A stretch of 64,000 nucleotides of DNA from Cordia subcordata (taxonomy: Eukaryota; Streptophyta; Magnoliopsida; Boraginales; Cordiaceae). This document shows positions 36,304 to 48,159 of this stretch, one piece after another. A program made the translations under genes and the position numbers. The first letter of the stretch is position 1, and each line of letters opens with the position of its first letter. The stretch covers positions 29,439,501 through 29,503,500 of the forward strand of contig JAPTOF010000001.1 in assembly GCA_028554755.1 (NCBI GenBank), read 5' to 3'. The notes under the pieces are model-generated. The model saw nothing but the letters and a program-made list of their open reading frames with translations, had not been told where the DNA came from and did no database searches.

Positions 36304-37740
36304 GATCCCATTGCTAGTAGCCTACTCAACCTTACTAGGGATGGGAAGACAAGACAATTCTGGGAGGAAGACGGCTTGCTATACACCAAGGGGCACCGTA
36401 TATATGTCCCTAGGTGGGGGAACCTACGAAGGGACTTGATGAAGAAATGTCATGACTCAAAATGGGCTGGTCACCCAGGCCAATTGCACACGAGAGCTCT
36501 ACTGGAAGCTTCATATTACTGGCCGCATATGAGGGATGATATTGAGTCATATGTGAAGACATGTTTAATCTGCCAATAGGATAAGGTTGACAATCAAGCA
36601 CCCGGAGGATTGCTTCAACCCCTCCCTATACTAGAGAAACCGTGGGAAATGGTGACCATGGACTTCATTAGTGCTTTGCCAACATCAGAAAGGTGTGGGA
36701 GTATCATTATGGTTGTGGACAAATTCTCAATGCCACATTTATACCTAGTCCAATTGATTGTACTGCCGAACAAACAGCCAAGCTCTTATTCAAACATGTG
36801 GTAAAGTACTGGGGACTCCTACGACACATTATTTCCGATCGTGACCCAAGGTTTACTAGTAAGTTATGGTATGAACTCTTTAAACTCTTGGGATCAGATC
36901 TACACTACTCGACAAGCTTTCACCCTCAAACTGATGGGCAGACTGAAAGGGTGAATGCCTTGTTAGAATTATATTTGAGGCATTTCGTGAGGGCCAACCA
37001 GAAGGATTGGGCAGGGTTACATGCTGTGGCCCAATTTTCCTACAATCTCCAAAGAAGTGAGGCAACAGGCAAAAGTCCCTTTGAAATGGTGACAGGCCAA
37101 CAACCCCTTGCCCCACATATCATTACATTGGAGTCCACCTATAAGGGAAGTAGCCTCTCAGCCTACCAAATAGCTAAGGGATGGAAGGAACAAGCTGATT
37201 TGACAAGGGCCTATCCTGACAAAGCAGCTAAAAAGATGAAAAAGTGGGCTAACAAAGGAAGAAGAAATGTCTCCTTCCAAGTTGGAGACAAGGTCATGAT
37301 GAAGCTCTTACCACAACAATTCAAGGCATTTTGAAAGGTGCATAAAGGACTCATCCGCAAGTATGAAGGGCCTTATGAGGTGATCAACAAAGTTGGTGAC
37401 ATTTCTTACAAACTAGACCTACCACCAAAGCTGAAGATCCATCCGGTATTTCATGTAAGCATGTTGAAACCATACCATGAGGATAAAGAAGATCCAAGCC
37501 GAGGGGAATCAAAAAGGGCACCAACAGTCGTGGTAGACTCTTATGACAAAGAGATTGACTCCATAGAAGTCGACCGCATGATTCACAAAAGAGGAGTCCC
37601 TCCACGACGCGAGTACTTGGTGCACTAAAAGGGCTCAAGTAAGGCAAATTGGGAACTAGCAGACTCCATGTGGCAGTTTACAAAGGAGATCGAAGGATAC
37701 CATGAAGGGAACGTGACGAGGACATTCACGGGAATAGGTA
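36304..37740 (+). pseudogene. gypsy integrase and chromodomain, broken
   Basis: The HHCC zinc-binding region (H..H..CLIC) lies at about 36460-36576, ending with a TAG at 36577 where Gln fits. The integrase core has MDFISALP, a frameshift near 36735, then ISDRDPRFTS and the catalytic Glu in QTERVNALLE. The C-terminal part (37260-37480) has the VGDKVMMKL and HPVFHVSMLKPYH blocks. A chromodomain-like end (about 37565-37710) contains IEVDRMIHKRGVPPRREYLVH, then TAA where Trp is expected, then NWELADSMW. Chromodomains steer insertion toward heterochromatin marks. Confidence 0.88.
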
Positions 37741-37748
37741 GGAGAGAA

Positions 37749-38297
37749 TGTCACACCCTGACGATACAAGTGCCATGCAAGCCGCCACTTGGTGTAGATG
37801 ACAAGGCTCACAAGAAAAGTGCCAGGGCAACCCCGATGATGCAGGCGCTATGCGAGCAACCATGTGGCAAGGATGACAAAGCGTGAAAGGATACACGCAT
37901 GGCACTTCTCTCGAGAAAGGATCTAAAAGATACACTAGATAAGAATAATATCAAATCCCCTTTGATTGAGGGATTATGGTTTGAGATTGTTTGAAAATAT
38001 CCCATGATTAGGGTAGAATCTTCTAGAAGCACATATTAGCCATTAGATTGAAATGATCTTAGCCATTCATTCGATTACAAGCATGTATAAATAGCCTAGC
38101 ATTTTCATTTGTAATATACACAGAAAAGTTGAGAGCAATACAAAGCCTTATTCTCTTGTCTCTTTATTCCACTGCTTTACTCTTTATCTTGCAATTTTCC
38201 TTTGTTCGTGGTTTTTGCAGGCTGACTTAGCCATTTTTGCTTAAAAAAAGCGTCTAAGTGCCACACGCTGCGCTTGGGATAGGCCAAGGGCGTGACA
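37749..38297 (+). repeat. 3' LTR of the gypsy element
   Basis: A 549-bp direct repeat of 32561-33109, preceded by the purine-rich tract at 37736-37748. Confidence 0.93.
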
Positions 38298-38301
38298 GTG
38301 A

Positions 38302-39913
38302 GGTTGATTAATAAGAGGAAGGACCGTGGTCAGTAGGTGCTAATCACAAAGTTAGGTGGGTGAATTCTCTAAAGATATCTTCACATGTAAGAAATTATTT
38401 AATAAGGTATCTTTTCTGGTCTTGCTTCTTTTGGTTTTTTCTCATTCTTTTAGCCATCTACAAACCCCTCACGCAAAACCCCCCCTACCCACAAAAAAAC
38501 ACGCATACATACACACACACACAAACACACAACCAAAGCACCAAATACGCTAGTTAATACATGGGACCCAATAGATATTAAAAATAATTATTTAAATTAC
38601 ATGTTCTCATTAATTTATTTTTTTCTCTAGATTGAGTTGAATTATTTTATACTCTCCCAAAAGTATAAGGTACAATACTGTGCTATTTAAGAATTGGCAG
38701 CAGTGAACATGTTAAAATATTCCTGGGTTGAAGATGAATTTGACAACAAAACTCAAACTCGAATCAATATGCAAAATTTAATATTGCATATTGTCACCTA
38801 TATGTCATATGGAAATTAAGTATTCACATTCTCTTGTGAACTTCTACCTTCAAATTTCATTAACAAATTTCTGAAGGTTAACACAAAATCAATAAAAATG
38901 AATGTCAACTAAGTATATCAGCCTCTTTTAAAGTAATGGATGATTTATGCTTCATTTTATGCTTTCCTCATTCATCAAAAATTGTGACTAATTAAAAGTA
39001 TTAAAACCTGAGTAAATAGCAGTTGTTTATATTTCTGCCAATAAACCCGGGTCAAAACACACTTAAACTAAAAAACGTATACTAGGCAAATCATTGTTTT
39101 ACATGTCTAATTCAAGTTACTACTTATTTTTCAATAGCAAAATACATATTCTAAAATAATTTAGATCAACCAAGAAAAAAAATAAAGCACTCAGTTCCTG
39201 ACATGAACAACTTCACACTTTCATGCATTGGCATCAACAACCACACAGGTCAACAACCTCAATGGCACCAAAACTTCTAACAAATCATATATTAAGTTCA
39301 ACCGTCATCTATAAAAAGAAATGATGACAAGTAATAATAACCATATCAAAAGCAACTTATGACAAATCCTTGAGTAAAATATGTTCGAGTCTCATTTTTT
39401 TGAAAGAAAATATTTACATCCTTAAGATTCATAGATCTTTATCTTACAAATAATCAAATCAAACCTTCGCAAGTATTTTGGCGTTGCCAATTGACTTTGC
39501 AAGATTAAGCAAGCATAAGATGGTCTACATTCATGGATTTAGCAACTTAGGCTTTTTGTTTATTGAAAAACATCCATTACTATTAGAATTTTCTTTATTT
39601 TCATACTGATATGGTTACGTCTCTTGAAATGCAACATTGGTTTCCCCACTTATCTCCTTCAACACGTTTCTCCTTGCTTCGGTAGCCTTTATCTTGTTAA
39701 TTCTTTTTCTCCTTGGGTTGAACAAATCTGAGATCGAATCTTGTTCAAGCTAAGCAATGATTGCTTAAACCAAAACGGAAATATCAAACTCATACTTGGA
39801 CATGGTTATTGTTCTTTATATTTATGCATATAGACATCCAGATTTGTTCACATATATGCAATTATTAATCATGGTTTGTCAAGCTAACCATCAAGGTGTA
39901 TTTATATTTATTA
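38302..39913. other. Intergenic, with a CA-rich microsatellite
   Basis: No supported gene. A C/A-rich tract with CACACACACA runs at about 38500-38535. The rest is A/T-rich and unstructured by eye. Confidence 0.55.
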
Positions 39914-41264
39914 TCTATTATATATACTAAAGCAAACTTTAATATTCCAAATCATTCTCTGTACGACAATTGTCAATCTCTCATAGTACCATGTGGTGCT
40001 CTAAAATGCAAGAAAATTCAGTGTTTTACAATCCATAATTAATTCAAACATTAAATCATATCCATCAAAGAATAATTTCCAATCAATTTGAGTATTATTT
40101 TATGGAAGTAACTTTTATGATACGAGTTAGACTATACCTAAAAAAATTTGCTCTATTGAAATAATATTATAAACTAATAAATTTAATTTTCAAAATGTGT
40201 TATCTATTTTTCATTGAAAAACTTATTTTCTAAATCAAAAATTTATCTAATGGGTATGTAGGTATCTTGGTCGAGTTCCATAATCTTCTATACTATATAA
40301 TAAAGAAGAGTCTATTACACTATATGACTCCCAAATGTCGTGTTAATATTAGTTTTGCTATTCTTTTCGCAGTTTCCTATTTTTGCATATTTTTTTTAAA
40401 AAAGAAAAGGACTAAAAATTATTTTAAAAAAGAAAAATGCAAATCTATTACCTTAAAAATATACCCAATAAATGATAAAAATGTATCAATCTATATCATT
40501 TATGATTTTTTCCTAAAATTATTAGATTTTACAATAATATAAAAGTTGTATTTAATGTTAGAAATTTAATAAGACAAAATATATTTATGTTTGATCTCTT
40601 TCATTAATGTCAAATTTGACCATTGACAATTATAAAAATATAAAAATACTCATCTCTCTCATGTATCATATGAGTACTATCATAATATATAAATATCGAA
40701 ATAATTGTCAAAAATACTTTTTAATTTTGAAATCATTACATAATTTTTTATTTATATCATATTATATAAATATTAAAACCTATGCATCTCACGAGTAGAC
40801 ATGCTAGTTTATATACAAGAAGATACATGTCTTTTGACTACATGCCACATGTCATTATTCCAAGTCCTATTTCCATTCAACAAAGTATTTAATCTATCCT
40901 TCTATATATACAACGATTACTTAATTTAAATCTATTTAATCACTAATTAATGATACTATTTTCCATTCAAAGATAACATTCAAAAATCTTTTATTACTTT
41001 TTTTCATATCAAATCATTCTTGATTTTACTTTCTCAAATTAATTATTTTATTTAATTATTGAAAATTCATCATAAATAATTATTCATTCAATTATTGAAA
41101 ATCTCTCACATAAATATGACTAATATTGAAAAACTCACTAAGAATTAAATTTTAAAACATATATTTGTATTTCATCCTGACATATTATGTCAGATTTGAA
41201 AAACAATAATAAATAAAGAAACTACAAACACATTTCTCGTGTGCTTTCGTGGGATATAAGCTAG
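39914..41264. mobile_element. Probable non-autonomous Helitron, outer copy
   Basis: Starts TCTATTATATATACTAAAG after an A (39913) and ends with GGGATATAAGCTAG before a T (41265). Helitron rules are a 5' TC, a 3' CTRR and insertion between A and T, without target duplication. The interior has no coding frame; AT-rich 5' ends of this style are common in plant Helitrons. The hairpin usually found just upstream of CTRR is weak here. Confidence 0.45.
40284..40807. mobile_element. Probable non-autonomous Helitron, inner copy
   Basis: Starts TCTTCTATACTATATAATAAAG after AA and ends CTCACGAGTAGACATGCTAG before T. CTCACGAG can form a tiny stem. It lies wholly inside the outer candidate, implying a later insertion. 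Confidence 0.42.
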
Positions 41265-41824
41265 TTTTTTCAATTTCTTATTTATATCACAGTATGTAAA
41301 TTTTAAGAAGTAAAATGTAGGCATCCCTCTAGTTCGACAAATTTCCAATCGAACTTCTAGACCTGGAGAGAAGAAAAATAGAAAAAGGTGAAATTTTTCT
41401 TAGAAACTATTGTATAGATCAGCTCTCTCGTAGGGGAGCTTTGCAGCAATTGTTTCTCAAGAGTAACTTTACATACATTCTCTGGATTCCATTGGGAATA
41501 TGTCCAAAATAGTGATTTACTCATGTTCGTTTTCCATGAAACAATTGCATAGAAATACCAGAAGAAAAATTTTAACAATTCCTTTGCCCAGCATCATAAA
41601 AGTTAAATTTGCGGAGAAAAATATGTTAAAAATACAAAACTGTGCAAGTAAATTGCTCTCCCTACTCAATCACCATCAACTATGAGATAAATGAAGTTAG
41701 ATGTGAAGAGAAAGCATGAACCGGGGAATAAAAATAGGAGAATAACACATAAAAGTTTTACATCATACCAAGTAATGCTTTTGAAATTTGACTGACTAAA
41801 AGTTTTAAATTCATCTAATGGATA

Positions 41825-44800
41825 CATTGTTGTCAAATCGTGAATCGAAATGCCAATTTTCTGAATCGTGAATCGTATCGAATCGTGAATCGTAACAATT
41901 TGGTTAAAAATTTAAAAATAAATAAAATAGATATATTCTATTTCTATTAGTTATTTTTCATTAAAATTCTTTATTTGAATGGATATTAAATCATGTTCTT
42001 TTGTTGTTTTTAGGTTATCCATAATGGCAGAAGATAGAAGCAAACATATTTAGTATTTAGTTTGCATGAAAATGTGATTGTAATTTGTAAATTATTGGAA
42101 TAGGCAAATATATGATAAAAGATTCATGCATAATTGCATATTACTTTGTACTTTGTAATTTATATAAACTGCATATTTCTCTTTTGCTATGTTAAATTTT
42201 TATGTAACATAGCATAGCAAAAGTGAAATATCATGTGATAGATAAGTTTCAAAATTCCAAAAAGTGTATTTCCCAACTCCTAAGTCCTAAAATTCCAAAA
42301 TGTATGTTTCCTAATTCATTTTATTCATTATCTCCAAGCACTGGATCTAGATCATCATCATCATCATCAACTTCATCCACTATAAAATCTTCATTTATGT
42401 CATCTTCTCCATTGTCACAAGCATCATATTCAAATGGTTCTTCTTCTTCTTCTTTATCTTGTAGAACAAATTTTTCTTTTTTCTTTGCCTTCTTGTCTAG
42501 ATTTAAAATTCTTGAACCTATTACAATTATAACATAATTAGTGAACAACATACTCAAAACTTAAAATTGAAACTTAGAATTATTAGGCATTATCCACCAA
42601 ATAAAATTTATACCTCTCTTTTTTTTTTGCTATTACTAACAACTTCATCTTGGAAGCATTCTTGAATGTCCATCCATGAACAATCTTCAGAGAGACAAGC
42701 ATCTTCTTTCTCTATAATCCATTCATCATCGGACTCCATATCCGATAAACAAATAGGACCATAAGTGTCACCTCGCTCGTCTTTTCAAATGTCTCATTTG
42801 AAGTTGAATATTATATTTCACAAAGACAAGATAATTCAATCTTTGTTGTTCCAAACGATTTCTTCTCTTTGAGTGCACTTGTTCAAAAGTACTCCAATTT
42901 CTTTCACATCCGGTGGCACTACAAGTCAAGCTTAGCACTCTTATGGCTAGCCTTTGAAGTACCGGACACTCGTCTCCATAGCTCTCCCACCACAAAGCTA
43001 TAGAAAAAGAAGGTAATATCACAAATAATTTATAAATAAGATGTTTCATGTGTTTAAAAACATTGTAAAGTTATTAAGGTATGTAATATACCTGGTTGTT
43101 TCTTACCCCTTGTTAAGATTGCCATACTTATTCCAAAAATTCCTTCTACCTTCTTGAACTTTTTCAATTCTTCATCTATTTTCAACTTTGTCTCTATGTC
43201 CGAATACATTCTTTCAATAGTTTTGTATAAACCAAGCTTAACTTCCACATCCCGGTTGAACTTCTCATCATAATGAAAGCTATAATATTTATAAGAATGA
43301 ATCGTGATATTAAAAAGCTATCAAGTTAGATATTAAGATTTACAAAAATATAAGAAAATATACCTCGGGTTGAGAAAATAGCATGCTACATGAAGTGGCC
43401 TATGGACTTGCAAATCCCACCTTTCATCAATAATCTCCAAAATCTTCTTGTATTTAATCTCAACATTGTTGAAGTTTTTAGCTATCTCCTCTTTTGCTCT
43501 ATCTAATGCTTCATAAATGTATCCCATTGCCGGTTTTGAATCATCATCAACAAGTATTAAAACTTTAATCAAAGGTAACACACTTTGAAGGAAAAATTTG
43601 ATTGACTTCCAAAATCTTGCATCTTCTAAAATTATCTCTGGTGCCACTTTTCCCATTGCACTACTTGAATGTGTGCTTGTTGCCCATTCCTTCGAAGCAA
43701 ACATACTTCTAAGTGGAATTTTTTGCTCTTGAAAACTCTTTAGAGTTAGGAAGTATGCGGCAAATCTAGTAACTCCAAACCTTGTTAACTCTTTTTGTTT
43801 GCTATGCTTCCTAAATAAATCAAGTACCCAACCATGTTTATAAAAAAATGTACTCACTTTCTTTGCTTTCTCAATAGTATCTTTGAAAATTGACATTTCA
43901 CCTATGTCTGAAAGCATAAGATCTATAAATGTGCTACACATGGAGACCAAAAAAATTATTCCTTTCATTTATCAAAAGCTCACCAGCACCCACATAACTC
44001 GATGCACTATCTGTTATGACTTGCACAATATTTTCTTCTCTAATTTCCTCCACCATTCCATTGAGCAATTCAAAATTTTTTTCCGAACTCTTAATCATTG
44101 AAGAGGTTTCAATGGATTTAATAAAAATTGTGCCTCTTGGATTATTAACAAGAAAATTAGTTATAGATCTATGCTTCTTATCAGTCCAACCATCAGACAT
44201 TAATGTGCAACCTGTTTTTTTCCATTCTTTTCTAAACTCCTCTAAATCTTGATATACATGTTCAACCTCTTTTTTCAAGTATGAAACCCTTGCTTTATGA
44301 TATATTAGGGGTTTTAGTCCCTTCCCATATTCTCCAACTGATTTAATCATTTGAGTAAACAAAGACTCTTTATTGGATTAAAAGACAATGCACAACCATA
44401 TAAAAATCGATATATGTCTCGAATCACGGACTCTCTCTTCTTCACCATTTGATTTAATGTTTGTTGAGCCCCTCCTTTTTCATTTATGACAAATGAATCC
44501 ATGTTTCTTTTTCTTTGACAACCATCATTGTCATCAAAGCATTCCACTTCATTAATCTTGATTGGTCGTTTCTCTTTCAACATGTTCACAAACAACGATT
44601 TAATTTCTTCACTAACCTAAGCATAAGAACTAATATCTTTATGCGTACAAGCTAAATGGTGTTTCATCCTTATAACACCACCCCAAAATGATTTTCCACA
44701 ATAGTTACATCTTAAATGCATTCTATTATTATCAACAACCCTAGAACAATGATGCCATGTAGGGTCTTCTTCTTTCTTTCCCTTCTTTTTCTTGTTTCCC

Positions 44801-45836
44801 ATCACTTTGTAATATTAAATACCAACCAAACTCCAAAGTCCAACAAATAAACAAGTTAGGACCACAATGTTTGTTTCTACCTTTGTTGTTCTTCTTTAGA
44901 GTTTAGTCAGACAAGTCACAAGAACCCTCGAAAAAAAAATTTAGTTATCAGTCATCACAAATCGACAGCCCATGTGACTTGTGAGCATTTATACACGTGT
45001 AACTTTAAAATGAAAAAAAAGAAGAAATTCATCAATGACCAACGAGACCACTGATAACCTCCTTATAAGTGCCATATTCCTTTCTTTTGACAAAACTCTC
45101 AAACCAAACAACAAAAAAAAAAAAAAAAAAGCAAGAAAGTCCTTTCTCCGTTCTCCACAAAGTTCACCAAAGACCAAACCAAACAAAAAAAAAAAAGAAA
45201 ACTAGAAAACCTTACCTATTCATGAGTCACGACTATCAGCGAGTAATAAAGCAGCAAACAGCAACGCCAGCAAATAGTAACATCGTTGAATAGTAACTCA
45301 GCAACATCGTGTAAATTAGCAAATGAGTTTGTTGATTGCTTCAAGTTCTTTTTTCTTCTCAGTTTAGCTAGTCTTTCTGTCTCTCTCTCTCTCTTTCTTT
45401 ATATTTCTTGTGTTTTTTTATTTTTCAGATTTTATATGTTGGTTAAAAGATGATATTTTCATTTGCAAATCAGTAAATGGGGTTTTTTGATTTGTTTTTA
45501 ATGTTTAATTTGAATTTATTTTGATTTTAAAATGGGAATTTTTTTTTTTTTTTGTGTTTGGAGTGGGCTTTTATGAGAATTTTTTGGTGCTTGGATTGGC
45601 CTTTTAATTTGGTTTTAGAAAATATGTAATATTTTTTTAGGCTTGATTTTTGGCCCATAACGAATCAAAGCGATTCATTGAATCGTACAATTCGCTTTGA
45701 TTCTTCATGATTCACAATGATTCATTTTGCGATTCAGCGTATGCTACTATTCACGCTATGATTCGTATCACTTTTTGTACGTATCGAACCGAATCGTATG
45801 ATTCACATCGCAAATCATACGATATCGATAACACTG
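41825..45836 (-). mobile_element. hAT transposon, 4.0 kb, with transposase gene
   Basis: The ends are CATTGTTGTCAAATCG (41825) and the inverse of CAGTGTTATCGATATCG (to 45836). They are flanked by AATGGATA (41817-41824) and AATGGATG (45837-45844), an 8-bp duplication with one mismatch, as expected for hAT elements. Both subterminal regions are filled with short GAATCGTGAATCG or ATTCATTGAATCG words in both orientations, typical transposase-binding repeats. The gene is on the minus strand. Confidence 0.88.
42321..44805 (-). pseudogene. hAT transposase, BED zinc finger type, frameshifted
   Basis: N to C on minus: a BED finger (44805-44617) with CNYCGKSF and HHLACTH; a linker; then the DUF659-like part of the RNase-H-like core (44362-43934) with SDGWTDKKHRSITNFLVN and VQVITDSASSY. 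The central helical region follows (43968-43370) with FGVTRFAAYFLTL. The C-terminal hAT dimerisation domain (about 43001-42770) has ALWWESYGDECPVLQRLAIRVLS and CERNWSTF..VHSKRRNRL. An acidic tail (42557-42321) contains a run of Asp. Likely introns lie near 43280-43365, 43005-43090 and 42555-42610. Breaks: a TAG at 44617-44619 where Gln fits, and frameshifts near 44360, 43945 and 42775. Its role would be excision and reinsertion of the element. Confidence 0.87.
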
Positions 45837-45844
45837 AATGGATG

Positions 45845-46631
45845 CAAGTCACCAACATTAGCAAAACGAGCTTGTAGAATAGAAATATTCAATAATCAAA
45901 GAAAATGTAGATGGAAGGATACAAATGTTACAATATACAAAAACTTCTCATATCGGAAAATTTCAAGATTGAAAATCACCATACAAGGTCAAGGGCCACT
46001 TTTTATATTGATTAATTGGTTTTTATGGTGGAACCTCAATATTCTTAACATGGTATGAGAATTGGACAGGCAGCTGAGCTGCGAAAACTTTAACTTTGGG
46101 TCATTGGTGGTCTCATCTAACCATTCCTATCGCGGGCCACATGACCATCCAAATTGAAGTTTAGGTCGTCGGCCATTCATGTACAGTCATCAAAATAGTG
46201 GTTTTTATGGTTGAACCTTAGGATTCTTAACAATAATTTTGTCAATATCTTAAAATCAAAGAAAGCATGTTAGAATTTACAACTAAAATAGCTACATTTT
46301 ATTCCGTCAGGGTAGGAATTTAAGTACACTTATATTGAAGGAGGGAATAATAAAACATCGAAGCAAAATAGCTATGGCCTTCTTAAAAAACTTTAATAGC
46401 ATAAATTTGCAATAGTTTGTCCATCCATGAGTAGAGATTGTAATACTTCACAAACACTAACATTTGACAACTATTATGCTTGCACTGATCAAAGAATATG
46501 TTGCACGAATGCAAGGAGGTACGTCTTTCTTGTGGTTTTGCGGATCACATTTTAACATGCGTAAACCATCTTAAAGAGCCCTCAATTGTCTTTTACTTTA
46601 CATAGCCTTAATTTTAGCTTAACATTATCAC
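45845..46631. other. Intergenic, no gene recognised
   Basis: Moderately A/T-rich sequence. The phrase GGTTTTTATGGTsGAACCTyA occurs twice (about 46017 and 46199), a short direct repeat. No coding frame. Confidence 0.5.
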
Positions 46632-47007
46632 TAAAAGGAAAAGTGTATTTACAGTTCAAAGATGAATAATTACCTGAATTGCTCAAAATTTTGATGTATG
46701 TCACTCTGTTTAGCTCACGGATCAGAGTGTTAAACACAACCGATTAAAGACTATTGATCACAACTTAAGTGCCCTTTTCTGAGTAGTGTTTTTGTGGAGA
46801 GAAATTTTGATCGATAGAGAGAAGTTTGAGACCTTTTCTAATTAAGAACTTATCTTAATTTATATAGCTTATTCCCATTTATTGAGATAATGGGGAGTTA
46901 TTTAACTTCCCTCTCCTGGGAGGTTTCTTTTCCCTTTTTTCTATCCATTAATAAATGGGTCGGATCGGGTTAGTCCACATTGGGTGACCTGACTTGAATT
47001 TCTAACA
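46632..47007 (-). repeat. 3' LTR of copia-B
   Basis: A direct repeat of 54192-54595 with visible small deletions and many transitions, so clearly more diverged than the gypsy LTR pair. A polypurine tract is not evident next to it. Confidence 0.85.
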
Positions 47008-48159
47008 TCTGCTACTCATGCAAGGTGGATAGACCCTTGTACACTATTTTCTCTCCACAATTTTATCGAGAATCAACACCAATTCCATACAAGTGAATAA
47101 GTTGTGCGACCCGTGAGCTCAACAAGTGGAGACTTAGACTACGCACCTGTTAGGATGTCATGAGAGCCATATCATGTAAAGGAAAAGCAAAAGCTCGCAG
47201 TGTCCTATAATTATTTAAGTTCACTTTAAGTCAAAACATCCTTTATCCCTCGTAGGCCATGTTTGACTTTTAAGATCTCATTCATGTATTCATAATTATG
47301 TTACATCACACAGATTACATAGCTGGTCGACCTATGAACATATGCAGTGCTAGAAGCAAACAGTCTTCCCTTTATCTCAATGTCCCTTCAAGGCAAGTCA
47401 ACTGCTTTCTTGGCAATTACCCTTATGATCGAATGTAACGTGATCTTTAGGTGGCATACCCGAGTAGCTAACGTTAAACTTGTCAAGTCAAGGTACTAGT
47501 GTAGGTCTCTAAGGGTATCCATAAAGAAGCTTTTATAGCTTCAAGGACTCACATAGTGATGAAGTAGGGATTCATTCATACACTTCTTTAAGATGGTTGT
47601 TGAGCACACACGGTATGGAAACGTGTGCTATGGTAAAGTCTTTCCCACAAGGGCATATGTCATGACTCAAAGAAACACTCTTAACACCATATGGATTTTC
47701 CTTAGTTTCTACTTAGTAACTAACCAAACCCCTGAACTTAATGCACAAAGTAATCGAGGTTTCTAATCTGGCTGCATACATGTTATATGGATAGTAAGAC
47801 CATATCAACCTTGTTGTTGGTTTTAATTGCTTCATATAGCAACTATTAGGTCTTATCTCAATATTATCTTGGACACTAAGCCTTGATATTCATTAAGGCG
47901 ACATAATTTGCATGAGTATAGTGTTTTCTGATGAGCACTAACCTATTCATGCCATCTTATCTCAACATGCTCCCATTGTGCTTGAGGCGATTGCTCGTGC
48001 GAGAGAGCCAATCTCAACTACCTGTAGACATACTTATCATATAACAATTATATGGGCTAGTATGCTTATACAAGACTTTTTCATGCAAATCAAAAACATA
48101 TATTGAGTGTATGAAAACATCCATTAAAACATGAGTCTTAATTAAAGAAAACACATTGT

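Larger units (their letters stand above)
32561..38297 (+). mobile_element. Ty3-gypsy retrotransposon, chromovirus type, degenerate
   Basis: A 5.7-kb element on the plus strand. The LTRs are 32561-33109 and 37749-38297, both 549 bp, starting TGTCA and ending TGACA. GTGA flanks both sides (32557-32560 and 38298-38301). A Met-type primer site TGGTTACCAGAGCC starts near 33112, and a purine tract GGTAGGAGAGAA ends at 37748. The order gag, protease, RT, RNase H, integrase and chromodomain is that of plant chromoviruses. Coding is broken by about ten stops or frameshifts. Confidence 0.95.

Noticed and set aside
42223..42537. Ser-rich plus frame
   Set aside because: Antisense of the Asp-rich tail of the hAT transposase.
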